DNA of 17,588 bases from assembly GCA_948466105.1 (NCBI GenBank), contig CAOJZR010000002.1:1-17588 (forward strand), given 5' to 3'. The number at the start of each line of letters is the position of its first letter. Within the stretch, counting starts at the first letter, position 1. This stretch comes from an uncultured Bacillota bacterium. GTDB taxonomy: Bacteria > Bacillota_I > Bacilli_A > RF39 > UBA660. Shown here one piece after another: positions 6,617 to 13,545 of the stretch. The position numbers and the translations under genes are program-made. Below the pieces are notes generated by a model. The model was not told the DNA's origin. It saw only the letters and a program-made list of their open reading frames with translations, and searched no databases.

Positions 6617-7048
6617 TTACTCATCTTCTAGTTCTTCTTCTTCTAATAAATTCAAGTCTTCCATTTCATCATCAGTATCATCTAAATCATCAATATCATC
6701 ATCAAGTTCATCTATTTCTTCAGATTCTTCATCGATTTCTAAAGCATCTTCCTCTTCAATTTCTTCTTCTTCATCTTCATCGTCAACAACCACTTCAATC
6801 GCATGATTATCACGAATATCCCATTCTGCACTATCTAATAATAAAAATCTTTTATCAGTTGTAAGAGAAGTATAAAAATCTCCTATTTTTTCCATATATG
6901 CATCATCTGATAAATCTAATAAATTACAAATTTCTTTAAATATTGTCGGTGTATTTAAAGTTTTCTTATTTTCTTTAATGATGGCATAAGCTAAATCGGT
7001 GTAAGACATAATTTCTAATTCTTCTTTAGACATACTTTTTAAATTCAT
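6617..7048 (-). CDS. rpoE: RNA polymerase delta subunit
   Basis: Bacillota-specific RNA polymerase subunit that raises transcription specificity and helps recycle polymerase from nucleic acids. Residues 1-90 form the folded HARE-HTH domain (SMSKEELEIMSYTDLAYAI, then FLLLDSAEWDIRDNH). From about residue 88 to the end (143) the chain is almost pure Asp/Glu (about 70 percent acidic), the disordered tail that defines the family. B. subtilis delta has about 173 residues, so this tail is somewhat shorter. The ATG at 7048 follows a strong AGGAGG site. It has its own promoter at 7081-7108 and a terminator at 6556-6590. Its position downstream of argS and the DUF1934 gene resembles the local order in bacilli. 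Confidence 0.96.
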   Translation of the reverse strand: MNLKSMSKEELEIMSYTDLAYAIIKENKKTLNTPTIFKEICNLLDLSDDAYMEKIGDFYTSLTTDKRFLLLDSAEWDIRDNHAIEVVVDDEDEEEEIEEEDALEIDEESEEIDELDDDIDDLDDTDDEMEDLNLLEEEELEDE

Positions 7049-7080
7049 ATTATTCCTCCTACATCTTTTTTACAGAGATA

Positions 7081-7108
7081 ATTGTATCATATTAAGTAAA
7101 TTAGTCAA
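7081..7108 (-). promoter_or_regulatory. rpoE promoter
   Basis: Minus strand: -35 TTGACT (7103-7108), 16-base spacer, -10 TACAAT (7081-7086) with a TGA extension. It lies 33 bases before the rpoE start and is the best promoter match in the window together with that of lexA. Confidence 0.75.
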
Positions 7109-7162
7109 GTCCTTATTGAACTATTTTATAATATGCATAATTTATAAATAAATACTACTTTA

Positions 7163-8842
7163 TTACATAACTTTTAAAACATCAATTCCAAGTAAGTAAC
7201 ACAATTTTTTAATAGCCTTACAGCTAATGTTCAAAATATATAACCAATCTTGTTTTTTAATTATATCATCTAAATTATTAATATGATTATTTTCATAAAA
7301 GGCGTTAACAATAACACATAGTTCATATAGGTATTCAGCTATATAGTTTGGCATTCGATTAGCAAAAGCTTGTCTAATTGCTGGTGCAAATTGAATTAAC
7401 TTAAGTCGTAGTTTACGATCAAATTCATTATAAATATTATTAGATAAAGTAGCTATTTCAGAATCTTTTAAAATCTTATTAATACGTGCATAAGTATATA
7501 AAATATATGGACCTGTCTTCCCTATCACATTAGTGAATTTTTGAATATCAAAAATATAATCTTTATCACGACTATTTTGTAAATCTGCAAACTTTAAAAT
7601 AGCATTTACAACAATAGCTTGACTATCTGTACTCATATATTTATTTTCTTCTTTTTTACTGATAAAAATATCATTAACTTCTTTAAATAAATCATCGAGT
7701 TTAGGAGTATTGCCACTTCTAGTTTTAAATGGTTTTCCATCTGTTCCATTAACAGTACCATAACCTAAAAACTCTAGTTTAGTATTAGGTGTTAAACCAC
7801 TAAGTTCACATACTCTAAATACTTGTTCAAAATGAAGTTCTTGACGATTATCAACTACATATAAAATATAAGCTGGTTGATAGTCTCTAATGCGACTATA
7901 GATAGTAGCTAAATCAGTAGTACTATATAAATAAGCGCCATTACTTTTCTCAAAAATAAGGGGTGGTAATTCTTTGGAATCCGTTTCTTTACTAACATTT
8001 ATAATATAAGCATTATCACTTAATGTTAAAAGCTTTTTTTCTTCTAATAATTTTTTTAGGGTAGGAATATCTTGATACGCATCACTTTCTCCTAACCATA
8101 AGTCAAAATGAGCAGACAAATAATCATAAAGGCGTTTTACATCATTTACAGAAACTTCTTTTATTTTTTTAAAATAGCTTTGATAAAGAGGATGACCATC
8201 TTGTAAAGCTTTAGTTATATCTGAACATTTTTGTTTTACTACCTCATCAGTTTTACAAAGTGCACTCATTTTAGGATAAATAGCTTCTAAATAAGCAATG
8301 TCAATATCTTCTAACTGTTTATTATCTTCTAAAATTCCATAAATAACTTGCCCTATTTGTAAGCCATAGTCGCCTAAATGCACATCACTTATAGTCTTAT
8401 GCCCAACAAATGTAATAATTCTACGCAACGATTCCCCTACTATTGTTGTTCGCATATGACCAACATGTAATGGTTTAGCAATATTAGCACCACCAAAATC
8501 AATAATAAATAATTCTTCTTTAGTATCTTTAATAAAACCCAAATCATCACTATTCATATTAATAACATTACTATTAATAAATTCATCACTTAAACTCATA
8601 TTAATAAAGCCAGGTTGAACAGCTTCTATTTTTTTTAAATATTTATTTTCTTTTAAATTAGCCACCAACATTGAAGCAAGTTCTATTGGTTTTTTATCAT
8701 ACTTTTTAGCTAGTTTAAAGCAATTATCACATTGATAATCACATAGTTCAGCTCTATTTGATTTTACTACATAAAAAGACTCATCTATTCCTAGGGTTGA
8801 TGCACTTTCATTTAATAATTGCGCTAAAGTTTCTTGAATCAT
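7163..8842 (-). CDS. argS: Arginyl-tRNA synthetase
   Basis: Class I aminoacyl-tRNA synthetase that charges tRNA-Arg with arginine. At 559 residues it matches the family (about 550-580). The N-terminal tRNA-binding Add1 domain covers roughly residues 1-90. The HIGH-type motif is HVGH at 126-129 in ANIAKPLHVGHMRTT, followed by GDYG (157-160). The KMSKS-equivalent loop is KPFKTRSGN at 370-378, where ArgRS typically lacks a true KMSK. The anticodon-binding DALR domain fills the C-terminus from about residue 440. The ATG at 8842 follows GGGAGGA. Its stop-to-start distance from the upstream DUF1934 gene is one base, so the two are co-transcribed and probably translationally coupled. No terminator is evident after it, so some read-through into rpoE is possible. 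No T-box leader is visible. Confidence 0.97.
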   Translation of the reverse strand: MIQETLAQLLNESASTLGIDESFYVVKSNRAELCDYQCDNCFKLAKKYDKKPIELASMLVANLKENKYLKKIEAVQPGFINMSLSDEFINSNVINMNSDDLGFIKDTKEELFIIDFGGANIAKPLHVGHMRTTIVGESLRRIITFVGHKTISDVHLGDYGLQIGQVIYGILEDNKQLEDIDIAYLEAIYPKMSALCKTDEVVKQKCSDITKALQDGHPLYQSYFKKIKEVSVNDVKRLYDYLSAHFDLWLGESDAYQDIPTLKKLLEEKKLLTLSDNAYIINVSKETDSKELPPLIFEKSNGAYLYSTTDLATIYSRIRDYQPAYILYVVDNRQELHFEQVFRVCELSGLTPNTKLEFLGYGTVNGTDGKPFKTRSGNTPKLDDLFKEVNDIFISKKEENKYMSTDSQAIVVNAILKFADLQNSRDKDYIFDIQKFTNVIGKTGPYILYTYARINKILKDSEIATLSNNIYNEFDRKLRLKLIQFAPAIRQAFANRMPNYIAEYLYELCVIVNAFYENNHINNLDDIIKKQDWLYILNISCKAIKKLCYLLGIDVLKVM

Positions 8843-8843
8843 G

Positions 8844-9185
8844 TTATTCCTCCCATTTCAAATAAAATTCAAAGGTTTCATTACTATCTAAAATTGTATA
8901 ATTTATAAGTAATTCACACTCTTTTATAATTAATTGATTAGTTTTTATTTTTAAAGTAAAATGATGGTTATTTAAAATATAAATAGCAGTTGTAGTTGGT
9001 TTAAAATTAATATTTAGTTCAGAAACAAAATTTTTCTTTTTAAATAAAACCTCATTAGCATTTATTTCTAAAATAATTACTTCATTATTAATATGCAGTA
9101 TAATCTTATTTTTAGTTTTTATTCCTGTTGTTGTAAAAACAACTTTTTCAGTTTGTTTTAAATAACCTGATATTTTAATCTTCAA
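8844..9185 (-). CDS. DUF1934 family protein (YwiB-like)
   Basis: Small predicted beta-barrel protein of unknown function, 113 residues, a little shorter than B. subtilis YwiB (about 140). The sequence is strand-rich and begins KIKISGYLKQTEKVVF. The strongest argument for the family is the conserved location directly upstream of argS, one base away; sequence similarity seen by eye is moderate. The start is a TTG at 9185, preceded at normal distance by GGTGA (9190-9195); no ATG is available near that site. An extended -10 (TGATATAAT) at 9207-9215 would drive the DUF1934-argS operon. Confidence 0.65.
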   Translation of the reverse strand: MKIKISGYLKQTEKVVFTTTGIKTKNKIILHINNEVIILEINANEVLFKKKNFVSELNINFKPTTTAIYILNNHHFTLKIKTNQLIIKECELLINYTILDSNETFEFYLKWEE

Positions 9186-9206
9186 CTTATCACCACATTT
9201 TAGACG

Positions 9207-9215
9207 ATTATATCA
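9207..9215 (-). promoter_or_regulatory. Promoter of the DUF1934-argS operon
   Basis: The minus strand reads TGATATAAT, an exact extended -10, with transcription predicted near 9200 and a leader of about 15 bases. There is no clear -35. The same GTGATATAAT string occurs before the LemA-family gene. Confidence 0.55.
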
Positions 9216-9283
9216 CACTTTTTTTTAAAAAGCACTCATAAATTCATATTTTTTTCTAATACTAATAAAAAAAGAGGTGAAGC

Positions 9284-11239
9284 GTGAAAAAGAAAACAAA
9301 AAGATTTATTTTATGTAGTTGCATCCTTATTATACTTGGTATTATGCTTTATGGTGGTCTTTATTTGTATGCATCTTTTACGCCTAAACTGCCAATTAAA
9401 TCGGCTAATAGTTTTTATCTATATGATATTAATAACAATTTATATGAAACTGAAAGTTCAAGTAAATGGGTTAGTTTAGACGAGATAAGTCCACATTTAA
9501 TAAATGCAACTATTGCTATTGAAGATAAAAATTTCTTTAAACATTGGGGATTTGATTATTTACGTATTTTAAAGGCTCTTTATATTAATTTTAAAAATCG
9601 TAAAACACTGCAAGGTGCTTCAACAATAACACAACAATACGCTAAAAATCTTTTTTTAGATTTTGATAAAAATTGGAGTCGTAAATTAGAAGAAGCGTGG
9701 CTCACTATTAGATTAGAAACTCAATACTCTAAGGAGGATATTTTAGAGGGTTACTTAAATACCATTAATTATGGTGGAATATTTGGAATTGAAAATGCTA
9801 GTTGGTTTTACTTTGGTAAAAGTGCCAAAGAGCTTAATTTAGCTGAAAGTGCTATTTTAGCTGGCATTCCTAAATCACCTAGTAACTACTCACCTCTTAC
9901 AAATAAAGAAAATAGTAAAAAAAGACAGAGCTTAATCTTAGATGCAATGGAAAAAGAAAAATTTATTTCTGCAAATGAAAAAGAAGAAGCTAAAAAAATG
10001 GAACTTACTTTTTTAGGAGTTTCAAATAAAAATAATTCTAAAATGCTTATGTATTATGAAGATGCTGTGCTTGAAGAATTAAAAAGTATTGATACTATTC
10101 CTAATTCTTTTTTACAAACAGGTGGTCTTAAAATATATACTAACTTTGATATCAATGCTCAAAATGCTTTAGAAAATAGTATAAATACTAATATAACAAA
10201 CCCTGATATTGAAATCGCAGGTGTTGTTATGGATCCTAATACTGGTAAAATTTTAGCTCTAACTGGCGGTATGGATTATTCAAAAAGTCAATTTAATCGT
10301 GCTATTAAATCTAAACGCCAAGTTGGGTCAACAATGAAACCACTTCTTTATTATGCTGCTTTAGAAAATGGTTTTACTCCATCATCATCTTTTACTAGTG
10401 AAAAAACAACGTTTACTTTTTCAGGTGACAAAACTTATAGTCCTAGTAATTATGCAAATAAATATCCCAATAAAGAAGTTAGTATGACTTATGCAATTGC
10501 ACACTCAGATAATATATTTGCAGTTAAAACCCATCTTTTCTTAGGAGAAGAAACGCTTGTTGATATGGCTAAAAGACTTGGTATTGAAACCCCATTAGCT
10601 GCTTTACCATCTCTTGCACTAGGAAGTGAGGAAATCAACTTAATGGAAATGATGGGAGCTTATGGTAAATTTGCTAGTGGTGGATATAATGTTGAGCCTT
10701 ATTTTATTAATAAAGTAGAAGATGCAAATGGCAATGTTTTATATGAACACAAAAGTACTAAAAATTTAGTTTTAAACACTAATTTGACTTTTATTTTAAA
10801 TGAGCTTTTAACTAATACTTATGCTAGGGAATTAGTAGATGATGCATACCCTACTTGTTACAATATTTCTTATAAAATGAAACGCAAATATGCAGTTAAA
10901 ACGGGTACAACTGATACAGATTTACTTATTTTTGGTTATAATCCTGAATTATTAATTGGACTTTGGAGTGGTTATGATGATAATCGTGAAGTAATTCCTA
11001 CAGATAGTGCAGCTCTTAAAAACACGTGGGTTGATGCAATGGAAAGTTACTTAGGTGATAAAGAAGAAGTATGGTATAAGATGCCAGATAATATTGTTGG
11101 TGTTTTAGTAGATCCTATTACTGGCAAAGTTGCAACTAATGACACAGTTAATAAACGAATGCTTTATTATTTAAAAGGAACAGAACCAAGTGTTGATTAT
11201 TCTCTTGATAGTTTAATTCCAACTATGAAAGAAGAATAA
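9284..11239 (+). CDS. Class A penicillin-binding protein (peptidoglycan glycosyltransferase/transpeptidase)
   Basis: Bifunctional cell-wall enzyme that polymerises lipid II into glycan strands and cross-links the peptides outside the membrane. It has 651 residues. A short basic N-terminus is followed by one membrane anchor (residues 8-30). The GT51 domain contains IAIEDKNFFKHWGF (catalytic Glu80), LQGASTITQQYAKN (109-122), the KEDILEGYLNTINYG block near 150-164, and AILAGIPKSPS (190-200). The transpeptidase domain carries all three motifs: STMK (Ser349, Lys352), SDN (408-410) and KTGT (539-542). No PASTA or other C-terminal extension follows. It starts at GTG (9284), three bases after GAGGTGA; no better ATG is near. 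It diverges from the DUF1934 gene and ends at a strong terminator. The length is close to PBP2a/PbpG-type enzymes, but I do not assign a specific paralogue. Confidence 0.94.
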   Translation: MKKKTKRFILCSCILIILGIMLYGGLYLYASFTPKLPIKSANSFYLYDINNNLYETESSSKWVSLDEISPHLINATIAIEDKNFFKHWGFDYLRILKALYINFKNRKTLQGASTITQQYAKNLFLDFDKNWSRKLEEAWLTIRLETQYSKEDILEGYLNTINYGGIFGIENASWFYFGKSAKELNLAESAILAGIPKSPSNYSPLTNKENSKKRQSLILDAMEKEKFISANEKEEAKKMELTFLGVSNKNNSKMLMYYEDAVLEELKSIDTIPNSFLQTGGLKIYTNFDINAQNALENSINTNITNPDIEIAGVVMDPNTGKILALTGGMDYSKSQFNRAIKSKRQVGSTMKPLLYYAALENGFTPSSSFTSEKTTFTFSGDKTYSPSNYANKYPNKEVSMTYAIAHSDNIFAVKTHLFLGEETLVDMAKRLGIETPLAALPSLALGSEEINLMEMMGAYGKFASGGYNVEPYFINKVEDANGNVLYEHKSTKNLVLNTNLTFILNELLTNTYARELVDDAYPTCYNISYKMKRKYAVKTGTTDTDLLIFGYNPELLIGLWSGYDDNREVIPTDSAALKNTWVDAMESYLGDKEEVWYKMPDNIVGVLVDPITGKVATNDTVNKRMLYYLKGTEPSVDYSLDSLIPTMKEE

Positions 11240-11291
11240 ACAATTACAATATACTGCTTAATAAACATTTTTACTAAATTTTTTAAAATTT

Positions 11292-11339
11292 AAAAGAGAC
11301 TATTAGAAATCAAATTATTTCTTGATAGTCTCTTTTTTT
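11292..11339 (+). terminator. Strong terminator after the PBP gene
   Basis: AAAAGAGACTAT (11292-11303) pairs with ATAGTCTCTTTT (11325-11336), extended through a small internal mismatch by GAAAT/ATTTC, and is followed by T up to 11339. It separates two convergent genes; the minus-strand tail is weaker. Confidence 0.85.
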
Positions 11340-11344
11340 ATTAA

Positions 11345-11698
11345 TCACCATAGTCTTTTTATATTTATCTTTTGCTTATCTTTAACTTTTCTTTTTCTAG
11401 TTGTTTCATCATAAATTAAGTCTATTTTGTCATTTTGATTATCAGTTATTTGTAAAATAAGCTCTCTAATTAATTTATTTACTACTTCGTCTCTAAATAT
11501 TTTATATAGTTTACTATGTATTTTTTTAGTTTCTTCTAAAGTTATTTCTAAATAAAAACTAATATCAGTTATATTATAATCACTTTTTAAAAAAATTAAA
11601 AAAAGCATTTCATTTGTTGTAAACATTTCTGAAAGTCTTTTATAGACTGGTGTTTTCATTAATGATATTAATTTAATATAAAAATCTGATTCTTTCAT
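11345..11698 (-). CDS. Small HTH-like protein of unknown function
   Basis: I do not recognise a named family. The protein has 117 residues. The middle part (about 27-75: TTNEMLFLIFLKSDYNITD, then ISFYLEITLEETKKIHSKL) has the spacing of a helix-turn-helix of the sigma-region-4/LuxR type, with an initial helix, a turn at YNITDISFYL and a second helix. The C-terminal 25 residues are very basic (TRKRKVKDKQK), which would fit nucleic-acid binding. The ATG at 11698 follows TTTGGAGG, and a promoter lies at 11722-11749. It is monocistronic. It is the only gene in the window ending in TGA; read-through would run into the neighbouring terminator, so TGA is a real stop. A regulatory role is a guess. Confidence 0.7.
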   Translation of the reverse strand: MKESDFYIKLISLMKTPVYKRLSEMFTTNEMLFLIFLKSDYNITDISFYLEITLEETKKIHSKLYKIFRDEVVNKLIRELILQITDNQNDKIDLIYDETTRKRKVKDKQKINIKRLW

Positions 11699-11721
11699 TT
11701 AATCTTTCCTCCAAAGAAAGT

Positions 11722-11749
11722 ATTATACTATTAAAATTTAAAAAAGCAA
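11722..11749 (-). promoter_or_regulatory. Promoter of the small HTH-like gene
   Basis: Minus strand: -35 TTGCTT (11744-11749), 16-base spacer, -10 TATAAT (11722-11727). It begins two bases beyond the pduL stop codon, so the two minus-strand genes are very tightly spaced but the second has its own promoter. Confidence 0.65.
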
Positions 11750-11751
11750 GT

Positions 11752-12321
11752 CTATTCTTCTATTAAGATTTCAACCTCATCATTGTTTTTTAAAAGAAAG
11801 GCATTAGCATCATCGGTATCTAAATGGGCCTCGTAATAACTTTCCATACTATCTTTAATATAAACATCATCTAAAATACCACCTTTGACGCCAGTTATCT
11901 TTAATTTTACCTTTTGATGACTTTTTAAATGCATTTCTGCTAAATCACTCGTTTTTATATGAATATGACGATCAGCAATAATACAGCATTGTCTTTCAAT
12001 AGCACCAAGAGGTCCTACAATAGTTAAAACAGCACTATCTTCTAGATTACCTGATGCTCTAACAGGAGGATTTAAACCTAATGTATAAGCATCGGTTCTA
12101 GAAATTTCTGCTTGAGTATATTCTCTTACTGGTCCTAATATTCGTACATTTTCTATTTGATTTTTAGTTGTTTTTAGGGTTACACATTCAGAAGCCGCAA
12201 ACTGACCTGGTTGATTTATGGCTTTTAATTTAGTAAGTTCATAATTTTTGCCAAACAGAAGTTCTAAATCATTTTGATTTAAATGGACATGTCTATTAGA
12301 TATTCCTACTTTTACTTTCAT
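11752..12321 (-). CDS. pduL: Phosphate propanoyltransferase / phosphotransacetylase PduL
   Basis: Interconverts acyl-CoA and acyl-phosphate; with acetate kinase it yields ATP from acetyl-CoA or propanoyl-CoA. At 189 residues it has the length of the free (non-encapsulated) form: it starts directly with KVKVGISNRHVHLNQ and has no N-terminal compartment-targeting peptide. The zinc-binding histidines are visible in NRHVH (11, 13), DRHIH (119, 121) and EAHLDTD (166). The conserved blocks QPGQFAASE, LGPVREYTQAEISRTDA and PPVRASG (Arg88) are intact. The ATG at 12321 follows AGGTGAT. No microcompartment shell genes and no Pta or AckA are seen here, so a housekeeping role in acetate formation is more likely than propanediol use. 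It diverges from gerQ. Confidence 0.93.
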   Translation of the reverse strand: MKVKVGISNRHVHLNQNDLELLFGKNYELTKLKAINQPGQFAASECVTLKTTKNQIENVRILGPVREYTQAEISRTDAYTLGLNPPVRASGNLEDSAVLTIVGPLGAIERQCCIIADRHIHIKTSDLAEMHLKSHQKVKLKITGVKGGILDDVYIKDSMESYYEAHLDTDDANAFLLKNNDEVEILIEE

Positions 12322-12376
12322 TTTATCACCTATAAAATTATAACATTTTTTTTAAAATATTGAAACTAATATCTTC

Positions 12377-12405
12377 GTATATTAGATTATATTAATGAAT
12401 ATATT
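12377..12405 (+). promoter_or_regulatory. Possible sporulation sigma-E-type promoter of gerQ
   Basis: GTATATT (12377-12383), a 14-base spacer and AATATATT (12398-12405) resemble the sigma-E boxes KMATATT and CATACA-T at the right spacing, 20 bases ahead of the gerQ start. The A+T bias makes chance matches easy; the call rests mainly on GerQ being a mother-cell protein in B. subtilis. Confidence 0.35.
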
Positions 12406-12424
12406 TTAAAGAAAGGATGATTAT

Positions 12425-12787
12425 ATGAATAGTAATTATTTTAATGGTTATACACCTGGGAGCCCTCTTTATTCTGGAACCAGTGTAACACCTAATCAGC
12501 AAACAGCTCCATCTAGTATGCCAGATTTTCCAATGGAACAATCATATATTGAAAATATTTTAAGAGCTAATAAAGGTAAGCAAGCACGTATCCACATGAC
12601 ATTCCCAGACTCAACAGAATTTCGTGATCGTGAATTTGTAGGAATCATTGAACAGTCTGGAAGAGATCATATTATTTTAAGTGATCCTGCAACTGGTAAA
12701 TGGTATTTGCTATTGATGATTTATGTTGATTTTATTACTTTTGATGAAAAAATAAATTATAGTTTAGATTTTATACCAAATACTTAA
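12425..12787 (+). CDS. gerQ: Spore coat protein GerQ
   Basis: Spore coat protein which in B. subtilis is required for the cortex hydrolase CwlJ to localise and act during germination, and is cross-linked by the transglutaminase Tgl. It has 120 residues. The C-terminal two thirds match closely: QSYIENILRANKGKQARIH, then FVGIIEQSGRDHIILSDPATG, then KWYLLLMIYVDFITFDEKI. The N-terminal 38 residues are a low-complexity segment rich in Asn, Gly, Pro, Ser and Thr. The first Lys is residue 50; the B. subtilis protein has cross-linking lysines at its very N-terminus, so that feature is missing. The ATG follows AAGGATGA. A sigma-E-like promoter may precede it. Its presence suggests the organism forms spores, though one gene does not prove it. 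Confidence 0.93.
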   Translation: MNSNYFNGYTPGSPLYSGTSVTPNQQTAPSSMPDFPMEQSYIENILRANKGKQARIHMTFPDSTEFRDREFVGIIEQSGRDHIILSDPATGKWYLLLMIYVDFITFDEKINYSLDFIPNT

Positions 12788-12794
12788 AAATATG

Positions 12795-12803
12795 TGATAT
12801 AAT
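12795..12803 (+). promoter_or_regulatory. Extended -10 in front of the LemA-family gene
   Basis: TGATATAAT right after the gerQ stop, with a leader of only about 12 bases before the ATG at 12822. There is no clear -35. It would let the gene be expressed outside sporulation, independently of gerQ. Confidence 0.45.
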
Positions 12804-12821
12804 TATATTTAGGTGAATAGT

Positions 12822-13367
12822 ATGGAATTAGTATTGATTTTTCTAATAATTTGTATTGTTATTTGTTTTTTAGCAATCTGGTACATTAGTATTTTTAATA
12901 AATATCAAGATTATATTGTTCGTATTAATGAAGCAGAAGCTAATATTGATTCAACTTTAAGAAAAAGATTTGACTTATTAAATAAATCAATTAGTCTTAT
13001 TAAAGGAACGTGCAATATTCAGGAAGATATATTAGAAGTTATTATTAAACTTCGTTCACGAAAATTATCTAATTTTGAACTTGACAGACAACTGTATGAT
13101 GCGATTAATGAATTTAATACTTTTAAAGAAAAATATCCTGAACTTAAAAGTTCTGAAAGTTTTCTTAGAATTGAATTAGGTATTCATGAATCAGAGTCTG
13201 AAATTATCGCTTTTCGTAAATACTATAATGATATTATTACTAAATATAATAAATTGATTAGATCTTTTCCTAGTAATTTTGTTGGAAAGATATCACATTT
13301 TGAAGAAAAAACTTATTTTGATGGTAAAAACATGAATGATGACATTATAAATGATTTTAAATTATAA
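12822..13367 (+). CDS. LemA family membrane protein
   Basis: Membrane-anchored helical protein of the LemA family, function unknown; in other bacteria it often sits beside envelope proteases or TPM-domain proteins, but no such partner is here. From the ATG at 12822 it has 181 residues. Residues 2-22 are a single hydrophobic segment. The rest matches the family layout: RINEAEANIDSTLRKRFDLL, ISLIKGTCNIQEDILEVI, YPELKSSESFLRIELGIHE, then RKYYNDIITKYNKLIRSFPS and a terminal YFDGKN. The in-frame GTG at 12813 is part of the AGGTGA ribosome site (12811-12816), so the ATG six bases after it is chosen. It follows gerQ by 34 bases but has its own -10 box, and it ends at a hairpin terminator. Confidence 0.9.
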   Translation: MELVLIFLIICIVICFLAIWYISIFNKYQDYIVRINEAEANIDSTLRKRFDLLNKSISLIKGTCNIQEDILEVIIKLRSRKLSNFELDRQLYDAINEFNTFKEKYPELKSSESFLRIELGIHESESEIIAFRKYYNDIITKYNKLIRSFPSNFVGKISHFEEKTYFDGKNMNDDIINDFKL

Positions 13368-13391
13368 AGAAGCTATGAGCTTCTTTTATTT
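13366..13391 (+). terminator. Terminator of the LemA-family gene
   Basis: AAAGAAGCT (13366-13374), loop ATG, AGCTTCTTT (13378-13386), then TATTTA. The 9-bp stem starts inside the stop codon. Confidence 0.75.
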
Positions 13392-13496
13392 ATGAATACA
13401 TATTATTTTACTATTAATATATCAAATATTTGTATACTTATATATTATTAAATATTCTTATCAAGATTTTTGTAACTTTTTTTCATATCGTTATCA

Positions 13497-13516
13497 TTTA
13501 ATATTTAAATATTAAA
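13497..13516. repeat. 20-bp perfect palindrome, A+T only
   Basis: TTTAATATTTAAATATTAAA is its own reverse complement. It lies between the two convergent terminators; the remaining spacer (13392-13496) holds nothing I recognise. Chance is plausible at this base composition. Confidence 0.6.
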
Positions 13517-13545
13517 AAAATAGATAATTTTTCTATCTATTTTTT
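13515..13545 (-). terminator. Terminator at the end of galE
   Basis: AAAAAATAGATA (13515-13526), 7-base loop, TATCTATTTTTT (13534-13545): a perfect 12-bp stem. The galE TAG stop lies at the stem-loop border, so the hairpin begins inside the coding region. Confidence 0.7.

Noticed and set aside
9186..9283. T-box riboswitch for the DUF1934-argS operon
   Set aside because: The space upstream is under 100 bases before the divergent PBP gene, contains no T-box core sequence and no terminator hairpin.
11345..11347. TGA read as tryptophan (Mollicute-type code)
   Set aside because: The tryptophan codons I checked across the genes are TGG, and read-through here would run into the adjacent terminator hairpin; TGA is a stop.
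13497..13516. 20-bp A+T palindrome as a regulator site
   Set aside because: It lies between two terminators of convergent genes with no promoter nearby, and an A+T-only palindrome can arise by chance here.
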